From contig CAWCAW010000004.1 of the NCBI GenBank assembly GCA_963793645.1, positions 124,001-188,000 of the forward strand: a DNA stretch of 64,000 nucleotides. Reading direction: 5' to 3'. The translations under genes were made by a program, and so were the position numbers. How positions within the stretch are numbered: the first letter of the stretch is position 1; the number at the start of each line of letters is the position of its first letter. Below the pieces are notes generated by a model. It saw only the letters and a list, made by a program, of their open reading frames with translations, was not told the origin of the DNA and ran no database searches. Source of the stretch: CAWCAW01 sp963793645 (GTDB taxonomy: Bacteria > Actinomycetota > Acidimicrobiia > Acidimicrobiales > UBA8190). Of the stretch, positions 44,839 to 53,290 are shown piece after piece.

Positions 44839-45570
44839 TCAGCGGGGCGAGGGGGCCTCGGCCAGCACCGCCTGTTGGGCCTCGAGCAAGGTGGCGATGC
44901 CGTGTTCGGCGAGGGCGAGGAGCTCGTCGAGCTCACTGCGGGAAAAGGCCATGCCCTCGGCGGTGCCCTGCACCTCGATGAAACGACCCGATCCCGTCAT
45001 CACGACGTTCATGTCGACTTCGGCCCGGGAATCCTCGGAGTAATCGAGGTCGAGCATGCACAGCGCTTCGACGACCCCCACCGACACCGCCGCACACGAG
45101 TCGTTCAAGGGGTGATTGGCGAGGAGCCCCTTTTGCAGCTGACGCGTGAAGCAGTCGTGCAGGGCCACATAGGCGCCGCAAATCGACGCCGTGCGCGTGC
45201 CGCCGTCGGCCTGCAGCACGTCGCAGTCCACCACCACCTGCTGCTCCCCCACCGCCACCATGTCGGTGACGGCCCGCAGGGAGCGGCCGATGAGCCGTTG
45301 GATCTCCTGGGTACGCCCCGATTGCTTGCCTTTGGCCGCCTCGCGGGCGATGCGCTCGCCCGAGGACCCCGGCAGCAGTGAGTACTCGGCGGTCACCCAT
45401 CCTTTGCCGCTGCCTCGCATCCACGGCGGCACCCTGTCTTCTACCGACGCCGTGCACAGCACCTTGGTACGGCCCATGGACACAAGCACCGAGCCCGGCG
45501 CGAACTCGGTGAAGTCGCGCACGAACGAGACCGGTCGCAAATCGTCGATGTCTCGGCCGTCGGCCCTCAT
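44839..45570 (-). CDS. Ribonuclease PH
   Basis: A 243-residue phosphorolytic 3' exoribonuclease that trims tRNA 3' ends. RADGRDIDDLRPV, GRTKVLCTASVEDRVPPW, DCDVLQADGGTRTASICG and GTAEGMAFSRSELD are characteristic. Its ATG overlaps the stop of the MBL gene by 4 nt, and rdgB follows after one base. Confidence 0.96.
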   Translation of the reverse strand: MRADGRDIDDLRPVSFVRDFTEFAPGSVLVSMGRTKVLCTASVEDRVPPWMRGSGKGWVTAEYSLLPGSSGERIAREAAKGKQSGRTQEIQRLIGRSLRAVTDMVAVGEQQVVVDCDVLQADGGTRTASICGAYVALHDCFTRQLQKGLLANHPLNDSCAAVSVGVVEALCMLDLDYSEDSRAEVDMNVVMTGSGRFIEVQGTAEGMAFSRSELDELLALAEHGIATLLEAQQAVLAEAPSPR

Positions 45571-46298
45571 AGTGAGTACCCCCGACCGATGGCCGCGCTG
45601 TCCAGCGCGCCACTGAAGACAGCGGCCGCCTCTTCTTCGACAGCCGCGGCGGTGATGGTGGGCCAGCGATGGGTGAGCACCAGTCGTCGCACGCCGGCCG
45701 CATGCGCCGATTTTCCTGCTTGTCTCGCGCTCATATGGATGGTCGTCTCCTCGAACTCTTTGGTAAAGGTGGCCTCACACACAGCGAGGTCGAGGCCCTG
45801 GCCGAGGGAGGCCAGTGACCAAGCCGGGCCGGAGTCCGAAGAGTACCCCAGTGCTCTGGCGTCGCCTTCGACGCGCACCGCCAATGTGGGCGGCGGATGA
45901 TCGGTGCGCGAGAAGGAGAGCTGCAGATCACCGACGGTGCACCCATCACCGTCACCCACCTCGTGCCAATCGAGGATCCCATCGACATTGTCGGTGAGTC
46001 GCGCCCTGATGCCCGGTGCCGCGTAGACCGGTATGGGGGGGCGGGCAAAGGTGGCTGTCCAGCGGGCCATGGTGACAAAACCCTGCAAGTCGCTCCAGTG
46101 GTCGTCGTGTTGATGACTGAGCACGATGGCGTCGAGGGCGAGGGGATCGCAGAAACGCTGCAAGTTGGCGAAGGTCCCCGAGCCGGCGTCCATCCACAGT
46201 GATGTGCCCGAGGACCACGAGCGCACCAAGTACCCGCTGGCGGCGCCGCCGGGCCCGGCATGGCTGCCGTCACAGCCGAGCACCGTCAAGGTGAGCAT
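45567..46298 (-). CDS. MBL-fold metallo-hydrolase, Rv1339-like
   Basis: 243 residues. The zinc motif is SHQHDDH (H62, H64, D66, H67); the later ligand region is LTHRWP. N-terminal LTVLGCDGSHAGPGGAASGYL matches the actinobacterial group next to murI and rph. The M. tuberculosis protein in the same gene order (Rv1339) has been reported as an atypical cAMP phosphodiesterase, so this gene may control cAMP; that is transferred by synteny. Six nt separate it from murI. Confidence 0.88.
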   Translation of the reverse strand: MLTLTVLGCDGSHAGPGGAASGYLVRSWSSGTSLWMDAGSGTFANLQRFCDPLALDAIVLSHQHDDHWSDLQGFVTMARWTATFARPPIPVYAAPGIRARLTDNVDGILDWHEVGDGDGCTVGDLQLSFSRTDHPPPTLAVRVEGDARALGYSSDSGPAWSLASLGQGLDLAVCEATFTKEFEETTIHMSARQAGKSAHAAGVRRLVLTHRWPTITAAAVEEEAAAVFSGALDSAAIGRGYSL

Positions 46299-46304
46299 GG
46301 CGCC

Positions 46305-47312
46305 CTATCCCGACGCGGCGTCGGGCTTGGTTCCGCGGCGTGCTCGACCGTTGCGCTGCGGCTCGCCGAGGGGGGCAGCGGGGGCCTGGGCGGGGGCCTG
46401 GGCGGGGGCCTGGGCGGGGGCCTGGGCAGGGGCCTGGGCGGGGGCGGGGGCGGGGGCGGGGGCGGGGGCGGGAATAGGAATCGGCGTCCCCCACGACAGC
46501 ACACCCACCTCGCCGAGCTCGGACCCGAAGAGCCGGCTGCCCACCTTGCGAAACCACTCGACGTCTCCCGACGAGTAGAAGCGGGTCCGCCCCGCCGGGC
46601 GCGCCGGAGCGGCCAGCGCGCCGCCGGCGAGGATGGCGCGCACCTCGAAGGCCGTCTCGTCGGCCGACGACACGAGCACCACGTCACGTCCCATGGCGTC
46701 GGCGATGGTGCGGGCCAAAAACGGGTAATGCGTACAGCCGAGCAGCAAGGTGTCGACGCCCGCCTCGCGCACCGGGGCCAGCAACCGTTCGGCCAACACC
46801 GACAGCTGATCGGATCTCGTCTCGCCGCGCTCGACGAACTCCACGAAGCCGGGACAGGCCCCGCACGTCAGCCCGACGGCGTCGGTCAATTCCTCCACGG
46901 CGCGCTGGTAGGCCCCTGACGAGATGGTCCCCACCGTGCCGATGACGCCGACGCGTCCATTGCGAGTGGCCTTGGCCACGGCTCGCATGCCCGGTTCGAT
47001 GACACCCACCACCGGCACCGCCAGCTCGGCGCGCAAGGCGTCGAGGCCCGCGGCGGTGGCGGTATTGCACGCCACGACCACCAACTTCACGTCGTGCTCG
47101 GACACGAGCCAGCGCCCGATCTGCACGGCGAAGGCGCGCACCTCGGCCTGGTCCCGGGGCCCGTAGGGGTAGCGCCCGGTGTCGCCCACGTAGACGAGGT
47201 CTTCGCCGGGGGCCAGGTCGATGAGGGCCCGGGCCACGCTCAGTCCGCCGAAGCCGCTGTCGAACATCCCGATGGGACGGTCGTCCACGGACCAGGAGGC
47301 TACCGGTGTCAC
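46305..47312 (-). CDS. Glutamate racemase with long Ala-Pro-Gln C-terminal tail
   Basis: 335 residues; ordinary MurI is about 265-275. Interconverts L- and D-glutamate for peptidoglycan. MFDSGFGGLSVARAL, C82 in VACNTATA and C193 with H195 in LLGCTHYP supply the two-cysteine acid/base pair. Residues about 278-318 are a repetitive Pro-Ala-Gln tract encoded by a minisatellite, followed by a basic end (QRNGRARRGTKPDA). The tail is likely disordered. GTG start overlaps the upstream gene's stop (GTGA). Confidence 0.94.
   Translation of the reverse strand: MTPVASWSVDDRPIGMFDSGFGGLSVARALIDLAPGEDLVYVGDTGRYPYGPRDQAEVRAFAVQIGRWLVSEHDVKLVVVACNTATAAGLDALRAELAVPVVGVIEPGMRAVAKATRNGRVGVIGTVGTISSGAYQRAVEELTDAVGLTCGACPGFVEFVERGETRSDQLSVLAERLLAPVREAGVDTLLLGCTHYPFLARTIADAMGRDVVLVSSADETAFEVRAILAGGALAAPARPAGRTRFYSSGDVEWFRKVGSRLFGSELGEVGVLSWGTPIPIPAPAPAPAPAPAQAPAQAPAQAPAQAPAQAPAAPLGEPQRNGRARRGTKPDAASG
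46381..46470 (-). repeat. 12-bp / 6-bp minisatellite within murI
   Basis: On the plus strand five copies of GGGGCCTGGGCG (the fourth ends in A) run from 46381 to 46440, followed by five GGGGCG units from 46441 to 46470. Both units are multiples of 3, so copy-number change alters tail length without a frameshift. Confidence 0.95.
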
Positions 47313-47614
47313 TTCAGGGGCAGACGGGGAGCGTCGGCCAGAGACGGGAGCCCGGCTTTGCGGCCGCCGAGGGGGAAGACCTGCTCGGGGAGAAACGAAC
47401 GCACCTGGTGCTCGCCCGGTCGCCCGCCGACCACCTCCACTGACTCGGCCCCGTTGCGCTCGTTGCGTACATAGGCCTGAAACGCCCAGGCGGCGGCGCG
47501 CACGGGCACGCCCTCGATGGTGACGGGGTCACCAGTGCTCAGCCCGTTCCACGACGTCTCTCGGTGCAGGTGGTCTGGCAGCGCCTGGACGGGGCTCTTA
47601 CGGCGGCGAGGCAC
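47309..47614 (-). CDS. Conserved small protein between murI and cysM
   Basis: 101 residues from GTG 47614; frame open further upstream but shadowing cysM. Visible segments: LPDHLHRETSWNGLSTGDPV, RAAAWAFQAYVRNERNG, ESVEVVGGRPGEHQVRSF and a basic C-terminus. No cysteines, no membrane helices. It lies 2 nt after cysM and overlaps murI (GTGA), so it is inside the operon. In M. tuberculosis this slot holds a rhomboid gene (Rv1337), which is absent here. I do not know its function. Confidence 0.72.
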   Translation of the reverse strand: MPRRRKSPVQALPDHLHRETSWNGLSTGDPVTIEGVPVRAAAWAFQAYVRNERNGAESVEVVGGRPGEHQVRSFLPEQVFPLGGRKAGLPSLADAPRLPLK

Positions 47615-47616
47615 GT

Positions 47617-48564
47617 TCAGAAGTAGATGGTGCGACGGGCGCGTTCGGTCACCACGTCGATGTCGTCGGTCCACGCGCCGGCCGACAGGTACTTCCACCC
47701 GCCATCAGCGGAGACGATCACGATCACGCCGCGCTCGATGGCCGCCGCACAACGCGCCGCGCCGGCCATGGCCGCCCCCGAGGAGATCCCCGCGAAGATG
47801 CCCACCTCGGCCAGGCGGCGCGTCCACTCGATGGACTGCTGGGGACCCACGATGGTCTTTCGATCGAGAAGGTCGGGTCCTCCCAACTCGGTGAAGATGG
47901 GGGGGATATAGCCATCGTCGAGGGAGCGCAGGCCGTCCACCATCTCGCCGGCGGGAGGTTCGACGGCCCACACCTCGACCTCCGGGTTGCGCTCTTTGAG
48001 GAACCGTCCCACCCCGAGCAGCGTCCCCGACGTCCCCAACCCGGCCACAAAGTGCGTCACCTCGGGGCAGTCGCGCCAGATCTCGGGCCCGGTGCCCTCG
48101 TAGTGCGCCAACGGATTGGCTCTGTTGCCGTATTGATACAGGAACACCCATTCAGGGTGCTCCTCGTGCACACGTTGGGCCATGACGACGGCCCCATTGG
48201 AGCCCTCGGGGCCGGGAGACTCGATGATGTCGGCCCCCCACACCTCGAGCAGCTGGCGGCGCTCGACGGACACGTTGGAGGGAAGCACCACGGTGAGGTG
48301 ATAGCCCTTGATGCGAGACACCAACGCCATGCCGATCCCGGTGTTGCCCGAGGTGGGCTCAAGGAGGGTGGCACCGGGAACAAGGCGCCCGTCTTTCTCG
48401 GCGGCCTCGATCATAGACAAGGCGATGCGATCCTTGACCGACCCCCCCGGGTTCTGCCCCTCGAGCTTGACGAGGATGCGTACGTCCGGATTGGGGCTGA
48501 GCGCGCTGACATCGACCATCGGCGTGTTGCCGATCAGATCGAGCACGCTGCCGTACACAGCCAC
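47617..48564 (-). CDS. Cysteine synthase (CysM, O-phosphoserine-type)
   Basis: 315 residues from GTG 48564. PLP enzyme; the lysine is K44 in PGGSVKDRIALSMIEAA and the phosphate-binding loop is PTSGNTGIGMA; FVAGLGTSGTLLGVGRFL is also typical. In M. tuberculosis the homologue uses O-phosphoserine and sulfur carried as CysO thiocarboxylate. The neighbouring cysO and mec genes argue for the same pathway here. The frame extends upstream without homology. Confidence 0.94.
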   Translation of the reverse strand: MAVYGSVLDLIGNTPMVDVSALSPNPDVRILVKLEGQNPGGSVKDRIALSMIEAAEKDGRLVPGATLLEPTSGNTGIGMALVSRIKGYHLTVVLPSNVSVERRQLLEVWGADIIESPGPEGSNGAVVMAQRVHEEHPEWVFLYQYGNRANPLAHYEGTGPEIWRDCPEVTHFVAGLGTSGTLLGVGRFLKERNPEVEVWAVEPPAGEMVDGLRSLDDGYIPPIFTELGGPDLLDRKTIVGPQQSIEWTRRLAEVGIFAGISSGAAMAGAARCAAAIERGVIVIVSADGGWKYLSAGAWTDDIDVVTERARRTIYF

Positions 48565-48605
48565 GATGGCCCTCGTCCTGGTGCGGGTGTGGGCGGGGAA
48601 GCCGC

Positions 48606-48881
48606 TCAGCCGCCGGCCACGGCCGGCAAGATGGACACGGTGTCGCCGTCGACAACCTTGGTGTCGAGCTTGTCCATGTAGCGGACGTCGTCGTCGTTGA
48701 CATAGACGTTCACGAAACGGTGCAAGGCGCCATCCTCGGTCAGGACTTGGCCGGCCAGGCCGGGGTACTGCGTCGTCAAGGCAGTGAGCACCTCGCCGAT
48801 GGTGGCACCGGGAACCATCACGGTGGCCTGACCGCCGGCGTGGGGCCTCAACACGGTGGGGAGGCGGACTTCGACGGGCAA
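48606..48881 (-). CDS. Sulfur-carrier protein CysO (MoaD/ThiS-like)
   Basis: 91 residues from TTG 48881, preceded by AAGGAGG with 6-nt spacing, which decides the start over a longer unsupported frame. Beta-grasp fold ending in AVAGG; the terminal Gly-Gly carries the thiocarboxylate sulfur given to CysM, forming a CysO-cysteine adduct. M. tuberculosis CysO is 93 residues. Lies 41 nt upstream of cysM. Confidence 0.94.
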   Translation of the reverse strand: MPVEVRLPTVLRPHAGGQATVMVPGATIGEVLTALTTQYPGLAGQVLTEDGALHRFVNVYVNDDDVRYMDKLDTKVVDGDTVSILPAVAGG

Positions 48882-48978
48882 CGCGGTCCTCCTTGTCGCC
48901 GGCTGGCTGGCCGGGCACTCACCGGTCGCGGTGAGCATGAGCCTGGACTTTCAAATGTTGACGAACCTGGTCGGTATT

Positions 48979-49386
48979 CTACTGAGCCTCGAGGACGACC
49001 GATTCCTCCTCGATCTGCCCCTCGACGATGCGGTACGAGCGCACCACGGGATGGCGCCGGCGCAGCGACACCAAGACGTAGTGCCAGCTCGGATCGGGTG
49101 CTTGGGCTACGTCGGTCGGCGACGGGTAGGCGTCGGTGTGGGTATGGGAGTGAAAGACGCCGATGATCTCCATGCCTCTGGATTCGGCGTCGCGATCGGC
49201 CTGCAGGTGCGCCTTGGGGTCGACCGTGTAGAGCTTGGCCGAGGCGGCCATGTTCCGAGTCGGGTAGCACTGGGCCGCCCAGGCGGACTCGGGCTTACCC
49301 CCCAACAACCCGCACGCTTCATCGGGGAGCCCGGCCAGGCAGTGCCCCACCATTTCGCTGTAGACCGCTGTCGGAAGCCGCAACAT
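48979..49386 (-). CDS. CysO-cysteine peptidase (Mec, JAMM/MPN+ metalloprotease)
   Basis: 135 residues from ATG 49386. Zinc protease that releases cysteine from the CysO-cysteine adduct. The JAMM residues are E23 in PDEACGLLGG, H79 and H81 in GVFHSHTHTDAYPSPTD, with D92. First gene of mec-cysO-cysM, the M. tuberculosis order. GGGAGG abuts the ATG, too close for a good ribosome site; TAGCCT 9 nt upstream (49396-49401, minus strand) suggests a leaderless message. Confidence 0.94.
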   Translation of the reverse strand: MLRLPTAVYSEMVGHCLAGLPDEACGLLGGKPESAWAAQCYPTRNMAASAKLYTVDPKAHLQADRDAESRGMEIIGVFHSHTHTDAYPSPTDVAQAPDPSWHYVLVSLRRRHPVVRSYRIVEGQIEEESVVLEAQ

Positions 49387-49480
49387 CCTCCCGGCAGGCT
49401 ACCGGTGGCCTTGGTGCGGGCTGCGGACCGCTTCAGCGCAGACCCGTCGCCCTCGTGCACGCCATGGAGCGTGGGCAAGA

Positions 49481-49486
49481 TACCCT
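49481..49486 (+). promoter_or_regulatory. Candidate -10 element for a leaderless smpB transcript
   Basis: TACCCT ends 7 nt before GTG 49494. It lies in the 107-bp divergent region shared with mec. Confidence 0.45.
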
Positions 49487-49493
49487 CCGGCGC

Positions 49494-50051
49494 GTGGCAT
49501 CTGCGAAGCGAAAGCCGACACCCACGCGTAAGGCGAACGCCCCGGCTAACGCCGAGGTGCGGTTCAAGCAGGTCGCTCGCAACCGCCGAGCCCGCCACGA
49601 GTACGACATCCTCGAGACCTTCGAATGCGGCATCGCCCTCCAAGGAAGCGAAGTGAAGTCGCTGCGGGCGGGACGCGTCACCATCGCCGACGGCTACGCG
49701 CGCGTCGAGGGCGGCGAGGCGTGGCTCTTCAGCGTCCACATCCCCCCCTATGAGAACGCCATCGGGTTCGGGGCCCATGACCCCGACCGCAAGCGCAAGC
49801 TCCTGTTGCACCGAGGCGAGATCGACGAGCTCTTTGCTCGCACCCAGCAGCAAGCGCTGACCCTTGTCCCGCTGTCGATCTACTTCAAAGACGGCAAAGC
49901 CAAAGTCGAACTGGCCCTGGGACGCGGGCGGCGCCTCTATGACAAGCGTCATGTCATCGCGGCGCGCGACGCCGATCGGGAAGCGGCTCGCGAGGCGAGC
50001 CGGGCGGCGGGCAAGAGCGTGGCCCGGGGCGCTCGGCGCGAGATCGAATAA
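49494..50051 (+). CDS. SsrA-binding protein SmpB
   Basis: 185 residues from GTG 49494. Binds tmRNA and brings it to stalled ribosomes. The OB-fold core reads NRRARHEYDILETFECGIAL, GSEVKSLRAGRVTIADGYA, IPPYENA and KRKLLLHRGEIDEL; the C-terminal tail KRHVIAARDADREAAREA is the helix that enters the mRNA channel. A Lys/Pro/Ala-rich N-terminal extension of about 25 residues precedes the core. Its RNA partner ssrA lies 570 bp downstream. Confidence 0.96.
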   Translation: MASAKRKPTPTRKANAPANAEVRFKQVARNRRARHEYDILETFECGIALQGSEVKSLRAGRVTIADGYARVEGGEAWLFSVHIPPYENAIGFGAHDPDRKRKLLLHRGEIDELFARTQQQALTLVPLSIYFKDGKAKVELALGRGRRLYDKRHVIAARDADREAAREASRAAGKSVARGARREIE

Positions 50052-50053
50052 CA

Positions 50054-50575
50054 GTGAAGCTGGCGTTCACCAAGACCGAGAGCCCTCGCCACAACATCAC
50101 CATCGTGCGCGACGACAAAACGGTGGCCGGCCTTCCTATGGCGGACTACGGCAGTGAGCTCCCCCACGACCTGGCTCATGTCGTGGTCGAATCCATGCTG
50201 GAGCTCCCCCATGGCTTTTGGGGATTGGTGGCGGCGGGCGCCTCCTTCGACACCCTGCATCGGGCTGCCGCCGGCTCGCGCCCGCTGCGGCGCACCGACC
50301 CCGTCATCGAGGCCCACATCTCCGAGCTGCTCGTGGCCGAAGGCCTGGTCACGTTGTTCCGAGACCCCGAGGTCGGCGGGTCGGTCGACGATGCCAACTA
50401 CATGGATCGAGCCCAAGAGATCGTCGAGACCCACGGCGCCGATCTACCGGCCTTGCTCGAGCTGTCGTCGTTGGCTCAGATCCGAGAGTCACTGGCGGCC
50501 ATGAACCGGCGGTGGCAGGCGCTGCCCGCCGGCGAATCGTTGCACCTGGTCTTTCCACTCGCCGACCGGCCGTGA
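50054..50575 (+). CDS. Conserved hypothetical protein between smpB and ssrA
   Basis: 173 residues, GTG 2 nt after the smpB stop, so co-transcribed. Recognisable stretches: ITIVRDDKTVAGLPMADYG, LPHDLAHVVVESMLELPHGFW, ALLELSSLAQIRESLAAMNRRW and LHLVFPLADRP. No membrane helix, no known catalytic motif. I do not recognise a named family. Position beside smpB and ssrA might mean a link to ribosome rescue, but this is only proximity. Confidence 0.75.
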   Translation: MKLAFTKTESPRHNITIVRDDKTVAGLPMADYGSELPHDLAHVVVESMLELPHGFWGLVAAGASFDTLHRAAAGSRPLRRTDPVIEAHISELLVAEGLVTLFRDPEVGGSVDDANYMDRAQEIVETHGADLPALLELSSLAQIRESLAAMNRRWQALPAGESLHLVFPLADRP

Positions 50576-50592
50576 TGGTCATGACTAGGCAG

Positions 50593-50598
50593 TAAGAT
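50593..50598 (+). promoter_or_regulatory. Candidate -10 element for ssrA
   Basis: TAAGAT lies 23 nt before the mature tmRNA 5' end. RNase P processes the precursor, so a start between 50603 and 50610 would be reasonable. No good -35 was found. Confidence 0.35.
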
Positions 50599-50621
50599 GG
50601 GCGGGCAACACGGCAAAAGAA

Positions 50622-50969
50622 GGGGGCGATTGGTTTCGACTCTGGTCGTCAAGTCGGGAGAAGCGAGCCGTGGTTCCCGGAGCCACGTTAAAGAGCCGGG
50701 ACAAAAAATAAACGCGAACAACACGTACGCGCTGGCTGCTTAATAAGTAGCCCGTCCGTCCGGCCTCAGTCCTGCGGGTCGGTAGCGGGCGTCATCTAGC
50801 GGGACTTACCTGAGGGAGTTGCCAACTGGCCGTCGGGGAAAACAAAGGTTGGCTGGGGAACTGCGAGACCGCCAGCGGCGGCGCAGGGCTCGAGATCTAG
50901 CCGCCGGCTGCGCTCGGAGAAGGCCCGATGAGAAGCTCGAGGACGCGGGTTCAATTCCCGCCGCCTCCA
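50622..50969 (+). ncRNA. tmRNA (ssrA)
   Basis: 348 nt. The 5' end GGGGGCGATTGGTTTCGAC and the 3' tRNA-like part with GGTTCAATTCC are canonical; acceptor 50622-50628 pairs with 50962-50968 (one G-T pair), discriminator A at 50969. CCA is not encoded (CAA follows). The resume codon is GCG at 50714 and the tag reads ANNTYALAA, ending with two TAA codons at 50741-50746. The 9-residue tag is slightly short but keeps the ALAA degron read by ClpXP. The mobile-element region begins just after its 3' end, a common integration point. Confidence 0.95.
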
Positions 50970-51059
50970 CAACGGGGTGTTCATAAAACGAAGGCTTCAG
51001 TGTTCATGAAACCCATGGTTGGAGGTGGCGATGAGTTCAAAGACTCGTCCGCCGCCCCG

Positions 51060-51098
51060 AAAAAAACGACAAAGCGCCGGCCCCAAGGCCGGCGCTTT
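51060..51098 (-). terminator. Rho-independent terminator for leftward transcription
   Basis: A 12-bp GC-rich stem (AAAGCGCCGGCC at 51071-51082, complement 51087-51098, 4-nt loop) is followed on the minus strand by GTCG and then seven T's (51066 to 51060). It would stop leftward transcripts from the transposase. For rightward ssrA transcripts it offers the hairpin but no U-tract. Confidence 0.75.
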
Positions 51099-51192
51099 GC
51101 ACTCAAAGACCCCATGATTACTGGGACTGGGCAGCGCGTCGTAGAATTGCTGGGATGCGGGCGCGCTCAGTGACCGGCTCGCTTTAAGCCGG

Positions 51193-52916
51193 TTACTGAT
51201 GCGCAGAGCTGACCGGGTCAGGAGGCGCCTGGGCCCGCTCATCCACCACGAGGTCACCCCAGGTGCCCGTGCGGCGCTTGGCTCGGGTCACGACGGGCTC
51301 GAGATACGTGACCGGAGCTTCGGGGTCTGCGAGGCGGTGCTTGGCCCGAAAGGAACGAACGCGGTCAACGTTGAAGCCGGCCACGGTGAAGGCCACCAAC
51401 ACCGTGATCTTGGTGAGACCGAACACTCGGTGAAAGCCCCGGCTCATGTCGACAAAGCCGCCCTTCAGCGCGGCATTGGCGCTATCGACCACCTGGCGCC
51501 GGCCCATCGACACCCTCCGGGCCGTGGTGCCATAAGGGACGCGTTGCCACAAATGCAGCTCGGCTGGCATGGCGCTGAACGTGCCCGTGCAACACCGGTC
51601 CACCGCTTCGGGCACTGTCACCAGGGGCAGGCGGTTGCTCCCACGCATGGTCTTGGGAAAGCGGCGGCTCTTGAGCAACCCGCCATGAAACGGACACCGC
51701 CATCTCGTGGCGCCATCGGCGTCGGGGCCGGCCAGTCGACACATGCGCCAGCGTGATCGCTGGTTGAAGGCGGCTTCACGTTCCAGTTTTTCAGCTTCGG
51801 AGGCACCTTGAGGTGGCATGGGAAGGTCACGAAGCTCCTCGGGAAGAAGGCTCGAGAAGAGCTGACCGTCGATCAATAGGGCGTCGCCGGAGAAAGGTCG
51901 GACACCACGTTGCGTGGTTTTGAGCCCGAACGTCTGGTGGATGCCGGCGGCGGCCAACTTGTCGTGCATGGTGGAGGCAGACATCTGCGAGTAACCGGGA
52001 TCGACCACCACGTCCTCGATATTCATGCCCAAACGCTTGGCCGCAATGAGCACGTCGGCCACGGCACGGCCTCGGTGGGTGCCGGCCGGCACCAACGACA
52101 TGGAGGTGATGACGCCGGGCACCTCACCCGACAGCGTCACCCTGTCCACGTAGTTCGTCCAGGTCACCTGGCGGGTCTGCACCACGTTGTGCAGCTCGTA
52201 GCCGAGATACTCCCCCGCCGAGCGGCTGTTGGTGGCGGAACGGTGACCGGCACGCGCATCGGGGTCGGCCGTGTAGATCTTGCGTCCATCGGGTCCGATA
52301 CCAAGCACAGCAGCGGTTCCTTTGGGCGCCTTCGATGTGGGCGCGTGGCCATCATGCCCACCATCGTGATCACCCTCGGCACCAGTGCCGTCACCACCAT
52401 CGACGACCACCTGCCCCTGCCACGCCCCCCACGTCTCGAGATCGGTGCCCTCCACGGCCATGGACGAGGAAGTGAGCATCTCGGGTGGAATGGGGGCCCG
52501 GGCAATGGCGTTGCCGAGCCACTCGCGATCGAGGGGTTGCAGATACCCATCGAAATCCACGACGTGACCGGCATCCAGTGTTGAGCAGATGCGCACGTAG
52601 AGTCGTTCGGTGCGGTCGTAGGTCTGGTCGGGATCGTGGGCGGTGAAGCCAAGCCTGGCGCGCTGCTTGTCCGTGAACGCGTTGATCACCCTCGCCACCT
52701 CGACGAGATGCTCTTGATGGTGGCGCCGAAGCCCATTGACTTGGAATGCCACAAGGATGCCGCGGAGGCTGACGGTGCGGGGCGTCCTGTCGGGGCATCG
52801 ATGTAGGGGCTCAGGACAGGCACAACACCGGACCGGTCGACGAGCGTGACCGCCATCTCGATCTCTTGGTCCGTCGACGGTCGCCCTGTGGTGTCAAGGG
52901 GCGGGCGCGCCGTCAC
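51193..52916 (-). pseudogene. IS1182-like DDE transposase with a frameshift
   Basis: The main frame from 52752 gives 519 residues with VVVDPGYSQMSASTMHDKL, SRRFPKTMRGSNRLPLV and GRRQVVDSANAALKGGFV, as in large actinobacterial transposases. Its true N-terminus lies in another frame from GTG 52916 (EMAVTLVDRSGVVPVLSPYI). The frames join near 52775 within CCCC: restoring one base gives GRPRTVSLRGILVAF and about 574 residues. A -1 slip of a CCC codon on this run would do the same, so programmed frameshifting cannot be excluded. Family assignment is tentative. No terminal repeats were located. Confidence 0.7.
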
Positions 52917-53290
52917 GACGGTCCTCGCAGCTTCCGGCGCGCCTCGTCCTCAGAGACAGCACCGACATAGGGCAGCAAAGAGGACAAGTGGCTGATGGTC
53001 TTCAGCCCGCCCGCCTTCATCAATACGGGCAACCGCGTCTCGAGTTCGAGGTGTCGCACCAACCATGTCGCCCTGAAGCGCACGGCGTTAAAGCGCGGAT
53101 GTCCGTGGGCAACGGTGATCCGGCCCGACAGCTCGGCCACCCGACTACGGCGATTGGAAGGCACGCCGATGAGCAAGCCCGTCTGGCAAGTGGTGGCCAG
53201 TTCAAGCACCTCTTGTTCGAACTCGGTCAACACCGACACCACTCGGGCGTCGGGATCACCGACACTGACAAGAACAACCCCATCGACGAC
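52913..53290 (-). pseudogene. 3' fragment of a probable tyrosine recombinase (integrase)
   Basis: The last 125 or so residues of a minus-strand frame look coding: SVLTEFEQEVLELATTCQTG, IGVPSNRRSRVAELSGRI, then FRATWLVRHLELETRLPVL and GLKTISHLSSLLPYVG, a C-terminal pattern I associate with actinobacterial integrases. The frame continues further upstream only as a shadow of the IS110 gene, so the 5' part has been lost. The stop overlaps the GTG of the transposase (GTGA), suggesting that the two once formed an operon. Confidence 0.45.

Noticed and set aside
46381..46470. G-rich repeats as a CRISPR-like or regulatory array
   Set aside because: No spacers; units are contiguous and lie in the murI frame.
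50945..50969. Search for a second copy of the ssrA 3' end as attR
   Set aside because: No matching copy seen by eye before 64000.
52988..53290. In-frame 5' extension of the IS110 transposase
   Set aside because: The extension has no IS110 N-terminal motif and overlaps the integrase fragment; the element is truncated.
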